This document shows, piece after piece, positions 22,912 to 32,639 of a stretch of 64,000 nt of DNA. Below the pieces are notes generated by a model that had not been told where the DNA came from, made no database searches, and was given only the letters and a program-made list of their open reading frames with translations. Positions within the stretch are counted from its first letter, which is position 1; each line of letters opens with the position of its first letter. The DNA comes from Rapana venosa (lineage: Eukaryota; Mollusca; Gastropoda; Neogastropoda; Muricidae), in NCBI GenBank assembly GCA_028751875.1, contig CM054153.1:27558552-27622551 (forward strand), written 5' to 3'. Made by a program: the position numbers and the translations under genes.

Positions 22912-23268
22912 GATAGCCCCTGGTGGTTAGAGCGTTGCGCTAGCGATCTGTCGGCCCGGGTTCGAGCCACCATGGAGATGCCCATTTAAGGGAATTTTTA
23001 CCCATGAGTAAACGTAATTGCCGACTCCACTCCTCGAAAGTCCTTTGGATGAAACTATAACCGAGGGCCTGTGTACGAACACGTGCAGAACATCTTGCGT
23101 ACACGTTAAAACCCTTTCTGCCTTTTGAAAGAGAAGGCCATTGTGCGCCGTTGGGAACGGATGAAAAGATGGTATTTTACAAAACCGCATGCACACGGGG
23201 ACTGGGTATTTAAAAAACACCAGATGAGTGCTCATTCATTATTCTCAACAACAACAAAGAAAAAAAGG

Positions 23269-23269
<1 letters not shown>
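22912..23269 (+). mobile_element. SINE group I, full length
   Basis: Reference group I copy. Head: GGATAGCCCCTGGTGGTTAG with box A TGGTGGTTAGAGCG (22921-22934) and perfect box B GGTTCGAGCC (22959-22968). Body: AATTGCCGACTCCACTCC, AAAGTCCTTTGGATGAAACT, ACATCTTGCGTACACGTTAA and GCCATTGTGCGCCGTTGGGA. Group I tail: GGGGACTGGGTATTTAAAAA, GATGAGTGCTCATTCATTAT and an (AAC)/A-rich end. pol III transcription and LINE-dependent insertion are inferred from the class. The CT array starts two bases after the tail. Confidence 0.92.
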
Positions 23270-23270
<1 letters not shown>

Positions 23271-23311
<41 letters not shown>

Positions 23312-23330
23312 GTCGTCTGTCTGTCTGTCT

Positions 23331-23387
<57 letters not shown>

Positions 23388-23402
23388 CTCCTCTCTCTCT
23401 CT
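23271..23402. repeat. (CT)n arrays with (GTCT) units
   Basis: CT runs 23271-23307 and 23331-23402 separated by GTCTGTCTGTCT. Abuts the SINE tail. Confidence 0.95.
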
Positions 23403-23845
23403 GCGCTACTCTGCTTCTCCTTCTTTCTTTTGAAGAATCAACTGCTCTTAGACCCAATCCATCTTCTGCTTCATTCATTGCTCTTCATGCCTTTTTCTCT
23501 AATGGCGGTTCAAGCCAAGCCAAGCCCACTTGCACATTAATCAAAAAGATCAATCCAAGTCCACGTGCAAGTTTTGGTGATGAATGGCCCTGCACTAACC
23601 TACACCAAAACTGGTTGCAAAATCTTCATTAGTCCCCCCACGGTTCAAGCGACTACGGGATAGGTGAGGTGAGGTGAGACTGCTTATATGTTCTACAATC
23701 GGCGTTGTTGTTTCTCAAATGAGTAGTGCATAGAATGGAGAATGCAGCTTATCTTTATATCAGATATCTTTAGATCAGTCTGTCTGTCATTGCAGATCAC
23801 TCCACAACACTAGGATAAGGACAGCTTAAAAGCAGCATTTTTTTC

Positions 23846-24080
23846 ATTCCTGGGCTAAAACTCCCAAGTGGTGAATGGGGAGATTTTTTTCGTCTGCGAC
23901 TGTTTCCCCCCCCCCCCCCCCCCACCACCACCTCCTTCCCCACCGCATTTAGGTAGTCGCAGTCCGATTTCAAGGATACAGTTGGGAATTCAACCTTCCA
24001 ATTTTGCAAGGACAGTCGGGAGAGGTTCCTCCCTGCTCTTTCCATTTTCAACTGTGGTGAGGCATGCTTACACACACCAG
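23846..24080 (-). mobile_element. SINE group III, 5'-truncated
   Basis: Reversed tail GCTAAAACTCCCAAGTGGTG, C-run of 18 at 23906-23923, then GTCCGATTTCAAGGATACAG, CCAATTTTGCAAGGACAGTC and TTTCAACTGTGGTGAGG. It matches the group III copy at 49158-49550. The head is missing. Confidence 0.78.
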
Positions 24081-24081
24081 A

Positions 24082-24707
24082 TAACTGAACATGACCCTTT
24101 CTTTCCGATATCTGATCCCAGGCCATTCCTTCAGGATGATGGCTTTGGTTTCTCCCCATCATCAGATTCATGGCTATCATCTTTTTATCTCTTGTCTGAG
24201 TACACCCTTTCTCTTTCTTAAGTGTCGTTCCTTTCTCCGTGGTTGAATATTCTATAGTGATAAGGGAATGCAACGTCCAATGTTGATCTAAATGACTTCA
24301 CTTACCTGTCCGTTTTCAAAGCTCTGACTGGAAAATAAGTGCAAATCTTTTGCCATGCCCTATTCTCTTCTCGTTTCATTATTATGAGTGTATGCTGGTG
24401 CAAATTCATTTCTTTATTCCTTTGTACATTTCTTCTTTTATTTAGGAACTTAGTAATTATCTTTAAAAAGACTTGGCTGTGCTACAGGACGGCTGGGGGA
24501 ACACAGTGAGCGATGATGACCAGAGACTAACTGCCCTGCCCTTGTTGGAGACTTGTCGCTAAGTTTGAATTAAACACACACACACACACACACACATGGC
24601 TTGATGAAAAAAGCAAATGCATTGCTTATTCAATGTACCATCTGGAAATAAAAAAATTGACTTGGCTTGAATTCACACACACAACCACACACAAACACGC
24701 GCAAGAG

Positions 24708-24770
<63 letters not shown>

Positions 24771-24960
24771 AAATAGACAGACAGACAGACAGATAGACAG
24801 ACAGACACAGAGAAAATGGGCCAGCAGGAACGGACAGAAGGATATAGCAAGCGAAGAATGTCATGAATCATTTTGAGATTATGGCAAGAAAATTGTAGGG
24901 GACATGCAATAGTGCAGTCAGGGATCACTTTGTTTCGGAAGGGAGGAACCCTATAACTTT
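24082..24960 (+). repeat. segmental duplication block 1, partial third copy
   Basis: 24082-24245 parallels 13690-13830 (GGCCATTCCTTCAGGATGAT, TTTCTCCCCATCATCAGATT). 24290-24440 parallels 13910-14130. 24480-24570 parallels 15740-15830 (CTACAGGACGGCTGG, GACCAGAGACTAACTGCCCT). 24875-24960 parallels 15925-16010. CA run 24575-24596 and GA/GACA array 24703-24805 interrupt it. Confidence 0.75.
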
Positions 24961-25213
24961 GTTATCGGAGCGGTCATTAGACGTGCCCTGATGGCCACAG
25001 TTTTCCATCACGTTTACTGAGTGAGCAGCAAGAATTCAGCTTCAGATGGGGATGCAAAAGGGGATTGTCATTATCAGACAGAGACACTGTCAGCAGAGAT
25101 CCTTGGAGATTGCGTCCTGCCTGAGATTTGAGCTTGGCGTGGTGATTTCAGTATCTCGCTCTGTATGATCTGTATTTCCGTAGCTAGGTTTGTCTTTTTT
25201 TCCTTCTTGCGCA

Positions 25214-25229
25214 GTCTCTCTCTCTCCTC

Positions 25230-25281
<52 letters not shown>

Positions 25282-25370
25282 TACTTATTCTATTACCCTC
25301 AGAAAATAAAAGTTCGTTATCGTTATTGTTATCGGTAACTTTCTCTCTCTCTTTCCCCTGACAGGCATGA

Positions 25371-25432
<62 letters not shown>

Positions 25433-25457
25433 ACACTCACACACACATACACACATT
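25214..25457. repeat. (CT)n and (CA)n arrays
   Basis: CT run 25214-25278 and CA run 25373-25457. The 25279-25345 spacer holds a diverged SINE group I tail (TACTTATTCTATTACCCTCA, AAAATAAAAG) as at 8445-8530. Confidence 0.93.
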
Positions 25458-25537
25458 CTCTCACTCATTCACTCACAAGCCCACTAGCAGCATCTTCTGG
25501 TTGTTTACCCATGATCGGACAAAAAGATATTGAAGCA

Positions 25538-25880
25538 CTTGCTTCTTTCTTCGTCGACGCTCAGACCAACTATTGTTGTCTGTTATATGAGCGAAAATGC
25601 GTCACGCTGCCGTTAAGCGCCTGACAAGTCAGGCCCAGCGCATCCGACTTCGGCACAAGAGAGAATAGTTACCTTTTAAGTTCTTTCTGGAAAAAAGGCA
25701 GGAGAACGGACCAAGAAGGCAGAAAATAGACAAGAGGAGGTGACAGGAAGAAAAGGAACAAGGCAGAAACAAAGAGAGTGATAGAAAAGAGGAAATTTCT
25801 AGCACAGAATTTCCAGAATGTGGGGATGCTATTTATACTGATAGGCCACCGGCATCCCCTTGGGGGAAGAAGCACTTGCT
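25538..25880 (-). mobile_element. SINE-like group C, full-length copy
   Basis: The reverse complement aligns end to end with 32130-32465. Landmarks are TAGCATCCCCACATTCTGGA, TCTTGTCTATTTTCTGCC, TTCTTGGTCCGTTCTCCTGC, ACTATTCTCTCTTGTGCC, GGATGCGCTGGGCCTGACTT and CTGTTATATGAGCGAAAATG. The two copies define a roughly 340-base unit of which the other group C copies keep mainly the 3' third. Confidence 0.82.
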
Positions 25881-26051
25881 CACTTGAAGCTAGAGAGGTA
25901 ACGAAAGTGAACTACATTGTGAACGAAACATTGCTGATCCTTATGGAAAGCCTAAAGATAATAAAAGGATAATAAAAATAAAAAAAGGATGTATGTACGT
26001 GCATGCTGTCCGTGTGCGCGCGCGCGTTTTATTATCATTTCTTTTTTTATT

Positions 26052-26219
26052 CCTTTATTTCGAGGATAATGGAATAAGCACTTATGTGATTTTTTACATC
26101 CAGTCCCCGTGTGTATGCGGTTTTGTAAATTCTGTCATCTGTTCCCACCGGCACACAATGGCCTACTCTTACGAAAAGCGGAACAGGATTTAACGTGTGC
26201 GCAAGATGTTGTGCATGTG
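26052..26219 (-). mobile_element. SINE group I, 5'-truncated
   Basis: Reversed tail GAGGATAATGGAATAAGCAC, ACATCCAGTCCCCGTGTGTA, and body CAATGGCCTACTCTTACGAA to TAACGTGTGCGCAAGATGTT. It is cut at its 5' side, next to the GA array at 26225. Confidence 0.88.
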
Positions 26220-26224
26220 TGTGT

Positions 26225-26238
26225 TTGGGGAGGGAGAG

Positions 26239-26312
<74 letters not shown>

Positions 26313-26420
26313 ATGACAATGACAATGACAACAGTTTATTGTGATAAGCATCATCGCCCATTCACAAGGGACAGTGGGATGGGGATTGGGCACAAAACAC
26401 AGAATCAACGAAAAGCATAA
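26225..26420. repeat. (GA)n array and LINE-like 3' end (minus)
   Basis: GA run 26232-26310, then (CAATGA)n 26311-26333 and AGTTTATTGTGATAAGCA. On the minus strand this reads as an AATAAA-containing 3' end with a TTGTCA-repeat tail, like the plus-strand end at 36970-36997. Confidence 0.8.
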
Positions 26421-26857
26421 TTAATTAATGACAGCCCAAACAGTCTTCATGACATGGATTCCATATCATTGTTCTATATACATATAATGTCATTCGTCGG
26501 ACCACCGTTTCTTCATGTTGTTAAGTCAGTCCGGAAGTGTACAACACATTAATCAAGAAACATCTTTGTAAACATTTCCCTTCAACACAGCAGTGGTCCT
26601 AGCAGTGCACTGTCTCATGTCACGTAGCATGAAGGAGAGAGAAGAGAGAGAGAGAGAGGGAGAGAGAGAGAAGAGAGAGATGAGAGAGAGAGAGAGGAGG
26701 AGAGAGAGAGAGAGAGAGATTACACAAGGGTTTATTACACAGATCTACTTTTTTTATCAATTTGTAATCCTACCCAAACTCCGAGCAATTTGTCACAACA
26801 CAAAATATCTGGAATTGTTTCCAGCTTAATTTCATGCATGCCTACGCAGGAGTTGTT
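26421..26857. other. unassigned sequence with GA array
   Basis: GA/GGA array 26633-26720; the rest is not recognised. Confidence 0.6.
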
Positions 26858-27110
26858 TGAACAAAGTCAGACACCCCAGGTGTCTGTCTGGAAGCGAACC
26901 ACCTTCAGCTCAACGATTACATTGGACCAACTCTACAACAATTGACCTACGTCTGGGAGGAAAATTAGTTAAGAGGCTGACATATAAGGCCTCTTGAGTG
27001 GTTTCCGGCAGGAAGGCCAAGGTACATTAGTTGCGTCTTCTGTGGATGGCTAATCACCAAGCTGCATTGAACTGATTCCCTGAATCCAGTGACACTCTAG
27101 GACTCAGACA
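26858..27110 (+). repeat. segmental duplication block 2a, left copy
   Basis: Collinear with 43772-44000: AGGTGTCTGTCTGGAAGCG, GGAGGAAAATTAGTTAA, AAGGCCAAGGTACATTAG, CCCTGAATCCAGTGA (right copy CCCCAAATCCATTGA). Confidence 0.7.
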
Positions 27111-27260
27111 GAGAGTCACAGAGAGAAAGAGAGAGAGAGAGAGAGAGACAGAGCGAGAGAGAGGGGGAGGGGGGGGGCAGACAGACAGACAGACAGACAC
27201 AGAGAGACAGCCAGAGAGAGAGAGAGACAGAGACAGACAGACAGAGACAGATAGAGAGAG
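27111..27260. repeat. (GA)n / (GACA)n array
   Basis: GA run, a GGGGG patch, then GACA units. Confidence 0.93.
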
Positions 27261-27534
27261 ATGGAAAATAAAAGCACATTGCATTCTACAGATGTGACAG
27301 ACAGCAATCTGAAAAATGAAGTAGGAGAACGAGATATTAAGTTTGTTAAAGCAGATTTAGAAGCAGATTTCTTTTTTTTTTTTAATGCTATCAACCAAGA
27401 ATCCACCGCCTGTTCACCTGTCGGCATCGTCACTTTTGAAGGCAGCCGCAGATGCATTCCCCGTTAGTGTCTCTATTAAGAAAATTTCATCATCTGAGAA
27501 AGAGACATTTTATCAGGAGTAATGACACTCACAA

Positions 27535-27725
27535 AGACTTCTTCTACGTCGTCTAATGCTCAGACAGCAACTATTGTCTGTCATATGAGTGAAAATGTGC
27601 TGCGTTGCCGTTTTAAGCGCCTGACAAATCAGGGCCAGCGCATCCGACTTCAGCATGGGAGAGAATTGCTATCTTTTGTCTTTCTGACAGGCCCCCGGCA
27701 TCCCCACGAAGGAATTCACAAAGAC
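27535..27725 (-). mobile_element. SINE-like group C with internal deletion
   Basis: Reverse complement carries GGATGCCGGGGGCCTGTCAG, AAGATAGCAATTCTCTCCCA, GGATGCGCTGGCC and CATATGACAGACAATAGTTG. The middle seen in the 25538 and 32130 copies is missing. Confidence 0.78.
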
Positions 27726-28174
27726 GAAATGCTACTTACATAACCATCAAACAACTAGTAACAATGTGAGGCTTAAAACATGAATGTTTGATGTTGATTA
27801 CGAATAGGCCTGATTAGATCAACTATTTTAATAAATGAATCAAGAAATTAGGGCAGATGCAATACATTAACACGAAAGATTACAGTTATGATTTTGCACG
27901 TGTAAAGCAGAAATCAACAAATCACAACAACAAAAACCCATGACCATACTGATGTTCACTGGTATACTTACATTAGTGAACGCACATTAATTTCATACCA
28001 CAATACTGTCTTCTTATTGTCACAAGTCTATTCAGTTTTCGACCTGCTGGAACATACATTATACAGAAAACCTGGAGGTTTTTAAGAACATTTCTTAACC
28101 AGTCACTCAATACATATATGAAATTGCATTACTGGATTTATTCGAGAATCTGATAATTTACCTGTAAAAAATTT
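27726..28174. other. unassigned AT-rich sequence
   Basis: No gene or repeat family recognised. Confidence 0.5.
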
Positions 28175-28665
28175 CTATGAATAAGTGAAGACAGAGTCTG
28201 GACGTTGCAAACAGTTAAGGAGGCAGAGACAGGGATTAGCATAAAGATAGAAAGACGGAGAGACAAAGATCACTTCAGAGATAAACACAGACAAAAAAGA
28301 GACTGAAGCCATAGAAAAGCAAACAGAAGCTACGAAGGAACAAGAAGGGGGCTGACAGACTATGGAACCGGCATATTTTGTAATGTAGCTGTTCAGCCAA
28401 AGCCCTTCAACAACCCACAGTCCATCATTCTTGTAAGACTGACCCCACTGTGTTAGTAATTCTGCCTGACTGGGGAAGCCAGAGACTGGTCCACAGCCTT
28501 CAGGGCACATTAGTTTTCTGGTTCGTATAAAGGTGGGCAGGGAATGCTTGGAGGACAACACCCATACTAGGGTTTCAGTGTTTGGGTATTCAACTGATAC
28601 AGCAATGCTGCCGTGTGACTGACCAAATATCCTACACAGTGTTTTAATTAGTTGTCTTAATTTGT
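28175..28665 (+). repeat. segmental duplication block 2b, left copy
   Basis: Collinear with 44790-45275, sharing GTAATTCTGCCTGACTGGGG, AAGCCAGAGAC, CCACAGCCTTCAGGGCACAT, TAGTTTTCTGGTT, GATAACACCCAT or GACAACACCCAT and GTTTGGGTATTCA. The 128-codon minus-strand frame across it (28561-28175) has no recognisable motif, and the corresponding frame in the right copy is not maintained, so no gene is called. Confidence 0.85.
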
Positions 28666-28682
28666 TTTAGGTCCTGGCTAGA

Positions 28683-28972
28683 CTCAGAGGTTCACCCATT
28701 GGTGATGCTTTTGCGTATGCGACCGTTTTCATTTCCCCACCACCATTTAGGCAGCTGCATTCCGACTTCGAGGATAATGTCTAAACACGATACCTGCGTG
28801 CATGCGGTTTTGCACACGGGGCCTCGGTTTATAGTCTCATCCGAAGGACTTTGATATTCAGTTCGATATTCTCGTCATGCTGGGAAGAAAGGATAAGGCC
28901 GGGAATCGAACCCAGAACCTCGCGGTTTACGTGTTAGGCAGGTGAACGTCTTCACCGTCCTACCACCTTCCT
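28683..28972 (-). mobile_element. SINE group III, full length
   Basis: Minus-strand head: GGAAGGTGGTAGGACGGTGA, a degraded box A (ACGGTGAAGACG), then perfect box B GGTTCGATTCCC (reverse of 28901-28912). The body then shares AGACTATAAACCGAGGCCCC with groups I/II, and the tail is of group II type (ATTGGTG, TCCGACTTCGAGGATAATG). About 290 bases. The head differs from that of groups I/II, so this is a head swap on a shared body. Confidence 0.87.
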
Positions 28973-29149
28973 TCTTAGTTGTCTTAATAACTAGGAAAGA
29001 GAAAAGAGAGGATTTCTGCAACTATACCATTAAATAAATAAAGTAGTTCTCTGCCTAGAATAGTTTTTAAATGCCGGTTATACCATAGAAATACAACACC
29101 AGGATCAGATCTTTTAAGAACTCGATAACGTTAATATCACTTTTTCTTT
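28973..29149. other. unassigned spacer between two SINEs
   Basis: No element recognised. In the second III-V pair (49158-49850) the spacer is only a few bases. Confidence 0.5.
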
Positions 29150-29452
29150 TTAAAGAAGTAAAGGTGTTCCCATAACCTATGCGATCGTTGGGGAGCGAGG
29201 TGTCAGAGACCTCAGTTTCTCTAGGGGCTGGCATCTTGAGGGCGGCACTCATCTCTTCTCCCTCGCTGCCTTACCTTCCCTGACCCTAAAGAGGGCAGGT
29301 GCCCATTTACAGCTGGGCGGACTAGGCGACTGTACTGAAGCCTAGGTGCACGAATGGTCACCTATCCACTAGGTAACCAAGATCAACGCTGCTTGACCTT
29401 CGCTTGGGGCGAACGAGTGCTCTGACCACTGAGCTATCCCATCCCCAACAAC
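29150..29452 (-). mobile_element. SINE group V
   Basis: On the minus strand the head GGGATAGCTCAGTGGTCAGA carries an excellent box A (TAGCTCAGTGG) at 29442-29425; box B is degraded. The remainder is closely similar to 49558-49850: GGGAGCGAGGTGTCAGAGAC / GGGAGTGAGGCATCAAAGAC, CTTGAGGGCGGC, TCTCCCTCGCTGCCTTACCT and CCCATTTACAGCTGGG on the plus strand. The 3' end reads TAAAGGTAAAGGTG-type. Confidence 0.87.
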
Positions 29453-29569
29453 TATTTAGTTGTTTCTAAACACTTTCTTTAAATTGGTATCGTTAATGCT
29501 TGGAGGTAACTAGACAGATTTAAACTAAAGCGTTCAACACCACTCTCAGTATCAATACATACGTTCATA

Positions 29570-29790
29570 AAAGTCCTTCGGATGAGACTATAAACCGAGG
29601 CCCCGTGTGCGAACGCATGCAAAACATCTTGCGCACACGTTAAATCCTGTTCCGCTTTTCGAAAGAGTAGGCCACTGTGTGCCGGTGGGAACAGATGACA
29701 AAATTCACAAAACCGCATACACACGGGGACTGGATGTAAAAAAGCACATGAGTGCTTATTCCATTGTCCTCGATAAAAAAAAAAGCGCTT
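29570..29790 (+). mobile_element. SINE group I, 5'-truncated
   Basis: AAAGTCCTTCGGATGAGACT, ACATCTTGCGCACACGTTAA, CACTGTGTGCCGGTGGGAAC, then the group I tail GGGGACTGGATGTAAAAAAG, CATGAGTGCTTATTCCATTG and A-run. Group I copy closest to an apparent consensus, so possibly young. Confidence 0.9.
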
Positions 29791-29833
29791 TGATTTGTTG
29801 CTTTACAAGATTCAGCGCTATATAAATTCCATA

Positions 29834-29881
<48 letters not shown>
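29791..29881 (+). mobile_element. LINE 3' tail fused to SINE tail
   Basis: Directly after the SINE A-run: GCGCTTTGATTTGTTGCTTT, ACAAGATTCAGCGCTATATA, AATTCC and (ATT)n at 29837-29881. This is the same 3' end as the minus-strand LINE at 21168-21240, without any ORF. Confidence 0.82.
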
Positions 29882-29882
<1 letters not shown>

Positions 29883-30432
29883 AAAGCACAGTGCAACGAA
29901 CAGCGCGGTAGTCAATACAGAGCAATGATTTAAAATCAAATTTTGGAAGAGTTGAAGCCACCTTTTCAAATCTTGGCAATCTCTGACAATTGAATAACCA
30001 ATATTTTACGTATATTCAAGATAGAACTTTTGCAGATTGTTTAGTGTATACATACTTATTCTTTCAATGTTTGGTCGTGTTCAAATTCGAGCTTATTAGC
30101 ACGCAAAAGAGCTAAGGGAACTCTTGAGTAAAGATCTCACACTTTCGAGAAACACAGTACTCATATTTCTGTGTAAATTGCATATTTAGAGAGAAAAATG
30201 TTCGACTGAAAGTCTACAGTAAATGTATCTAATAAGAACAGTCCATAAATGGTATGTGGATAGAGCAGTTCAGCAAGCCATTATCTGAAAAATAACGCAT
30301 AACGCTACTTTACACGGCGCTTTTGCGAATCATCTCCCATTCAAAAACTAATTCAACAGACTGCTTTTATGTGTACAATGAAAATCAGATTTCAGCCATT
30401 ACAAGTCTAAAAAGAGCTGACTTTATTTTCAG

Positions 30433-30433
<1 letters not shown>
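29882..30433. other. unassigned AT-rich sequence
   Basis: No gene or element recognised. Confidence 0.5.

Positions 30434-30525
<92 letters not shown>
30434..30525. repeat. (CT)n microsatellite
   Basis: CT run with one CTCCTCT and one CTGTCT variant. Confidence 0.96.
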
Positions 30526-30615
30526 AGTGAGGTTAAACATTTTATTAAGCTATTCAACACCATATTTAGCAAAAGTTCCTACCCTCATATTTGGTCAAGG
30601 GCTGTTATAATCCCA

Positions 30616-31640
30616 AATTAAAAGAAAGGGGATACGAATAATGTAGACAATTACAAGGGTGTTTTATTGCTAAGCATCTTATCAAAATGTTATACTTCAA
30701 TATTAAACTCAAGAATGTATGTGTGGCTTGAGAAAAACTATCTCCTTTGTGAAAATCAAGCAGGTTTTTAGAAGAAATATTCTACTTGCGACCATATTTT
30801 CAACCTCTATGGTTATTATACAAAAATGTATGTCGAAAAAAGGCAGAAAGTTACAAGTTGCTTTCGTTGACTTCAAGAAAGCGTTCGATAGTGTCAGACA
30901 TGACCAACTTCTTGAATGTATCAAAAGCCAATGTATATGTCTTTGATGTCTTGTATTATAGTACGTAATAGTGATAGAGTTTTTTGAGTGCCTTATAGGC
31001 GTGAAACAAGGCTGCGTATTATGCACTACATTACTTTAATGTTCATCAACCAGTCAGCTAACCACATAAATGAAAACGACAGGCATGAATCCAAATGTTA
31101 CCTGATTTTTTTTAATACTATTTATCTTACTGTTTTCAGACGACGTAGCTCTACATTCAGTGACAGCACATGGGTTGCAACAGCAACTGAATATTCTGCA
31201 AGCTTATTGCAATAGCATGCAGTTAACTGTAAATATTGACAAAGCTAGAAAAGGGGGATTTCTGGCAAAACATGAACAATGGTTTTATAAAGGTGTTAAG
31301 TGCTAAGGATCAAGAAAAACTGTCCATTTTGTAAAACAAAATTAGAAAATGAAGCCGATTTTTTGTTTGAATGCTCAATGTACTCCGATTTAAGGTAAGT
31401 TTTTAACTGATTGTATTAATGTACCAATATCAGAACTACTCAAAATATCAAATGGAGAGCACAGTCAATATCTATCAGATACATATTCCATTCCATTGAC
31501 AAAAGGAAAAATTTGTTGTCATAATGTGACTAGATTGATGCGTGTTTTAATAAGATATGTCTTTACAAATATTGTTTCTATCAATCTGAATTGAAGTAGT
31601 CCATTTTGACTCATACCGATTTTTATGTATACTATTAACA
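30616..31640 (+). pseudogene. LINE reverse transcriptase relic, internally deleted
   Basis: Forward frames give the order expected of a non-LTR reverse transcriptase. NNVDNYKGVLLLSILSKCYT lies near 30635, NQAGFRRN near 30755, and VAFVDFKKAFDSVRHDQLLE at 30859-30918 (palm motif A with its Asp). A PxGVRQG-like piece is degraded near 30990. FINQSANHINEN lies near 31044, and FSDDVAL at 31133-31153 (catalytic FADD motif, with Ser for Ala). GLQQQLNILQAYCNSMQLTV then NIDKA follow near 31173. After GFLAKHEQWFYKGV near 31260 the frame jumps to CPFCKTKLENEADFLFEC near 31320 and a hydrophobic C-terminus ending near 31600. The region between palm and Cys/His motif is therefore shortened by a deletion. 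Several frameshifts and stops. Catalytic Asp residues survive, but the copy cannot be active. Clade (CR1/Jockey group) is tentative. Confidence 0.88.
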
Positions 31641-31851
31641 AAATATAATTGTTTATCAAGTTCACAGTCCAAGACATGATCATTGCGGTCATGATTCACA
31701 AGAATCGGTTATTGGTTTGTTTTGTTGATTGGTATGTTTTTTTCTTTCATGTCCCATAACATTTTACATACCAGTATGTTGATTCTCCTCCTCCCAAAAA
31801 ATTGCCGTGTATTGTGGCCTAAGGCCAATGTACATATTAAACACGTTCAGA

Positions 31852-31853
<2 letters not shown>

Positions 31854-31920
<67 letters not shown>

Positions 31921-32110
31921 CAGCGGAATGCTCAAGAAGGTGCTTCAAATCTATATCTTTTTACGAGACAATTTACACAAAATTCACGCACGGCAAACAT
32001 TTGGCGCATGAATCTGTGGGAATGTATGGGAATAACTCTTCTCTTCTCTGCATGTAGACATAAAATGGTAATGCTAGTGTTATGGCCACACCTTGGCACC
32101 AAGGACATTT
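31854..32110 (+). repeat. segmental duplication block 2c, left copy, with (CT)n
   Basis: CT run 31854-31917 followed by sequence collinear with 45463-45645: GACATAAAATGGTAA, GTGGCCACACCTTRG-type and a GGCAAAMAYTTRGC-like stretch. Both copies begin right after a CT array, so the array predates the duplication. Confidence 0.7.
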
Positions 32111-32129
32111 TAAAGAATGATGTGAATAA

Positions 32130-32465
32130 GATTGCAGTTACCCTGTGAGAATGCCAGGGACCTGTAAGGATAAAGAGCATCCCCACCTTCCGGAAATTCT
32201 ATATTAGGAATTCCCTCTTCTCTATCCCTCTCTGTTTCTTCCTTGTTCTTTTTCTTCCGGTCACCTCATGTTTGTCTATTATATTGCCTTCTTGGTCCAT
32301 TCTCCTGCCTCTTCTCTAGAGAGACATAAAAGATAGCAATTCTCTCTTATGCCAAAGTCGGATGTGCTGGGCCTGACTTTGTCAAGCGCTTAATGGCAGC
32401 GCAACGCATTTTCGCTCATATGACAGATAACATATGTTGTCTGAGCGTTCGACGAAGAGGAAGTT
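32130..32465 (+). mobile_element. SINE-like group C, full-length copy
   Basis: See 25538-25880, its inverted sister. Landmarks here are AAAGAGCATCCCCACCTTCC, CCTTCTTGGTCCATTCTCCT, AGATAGCAATTCTCTCTTAT, GTCGGATGTGCTGGGCCTGA, CTTAATGGCAGCGCAACGCA and a GACGAAGAGGAAG end. It lies inside the left copy of block 2 and is absent from the right copy, so it inserted after the duplication. Confidence 0.83.
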
Positions 32466-32639
32466 TGCACCAGCAAACAACTGCAAACTTCAAGACACTG
32501 TGTGTGGGTTTTTTTTACCTGAACAAGAAAAGTTTTTGTACAACCCTCATGTTTTGCAACACATCTAGCTGCACACACAAGGTTTGCTTTGTTTTTATGT
32601 TATTTCATCTTGCTGTCTTATCACAGGGATATTTTAATG

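Noticed and set aside
28175..28561. 128-codon minus-strand protein
   Set aside because: It lies in a duplicated block whose partner at 44790-45275 does not keep the frame, and no motif is visible.
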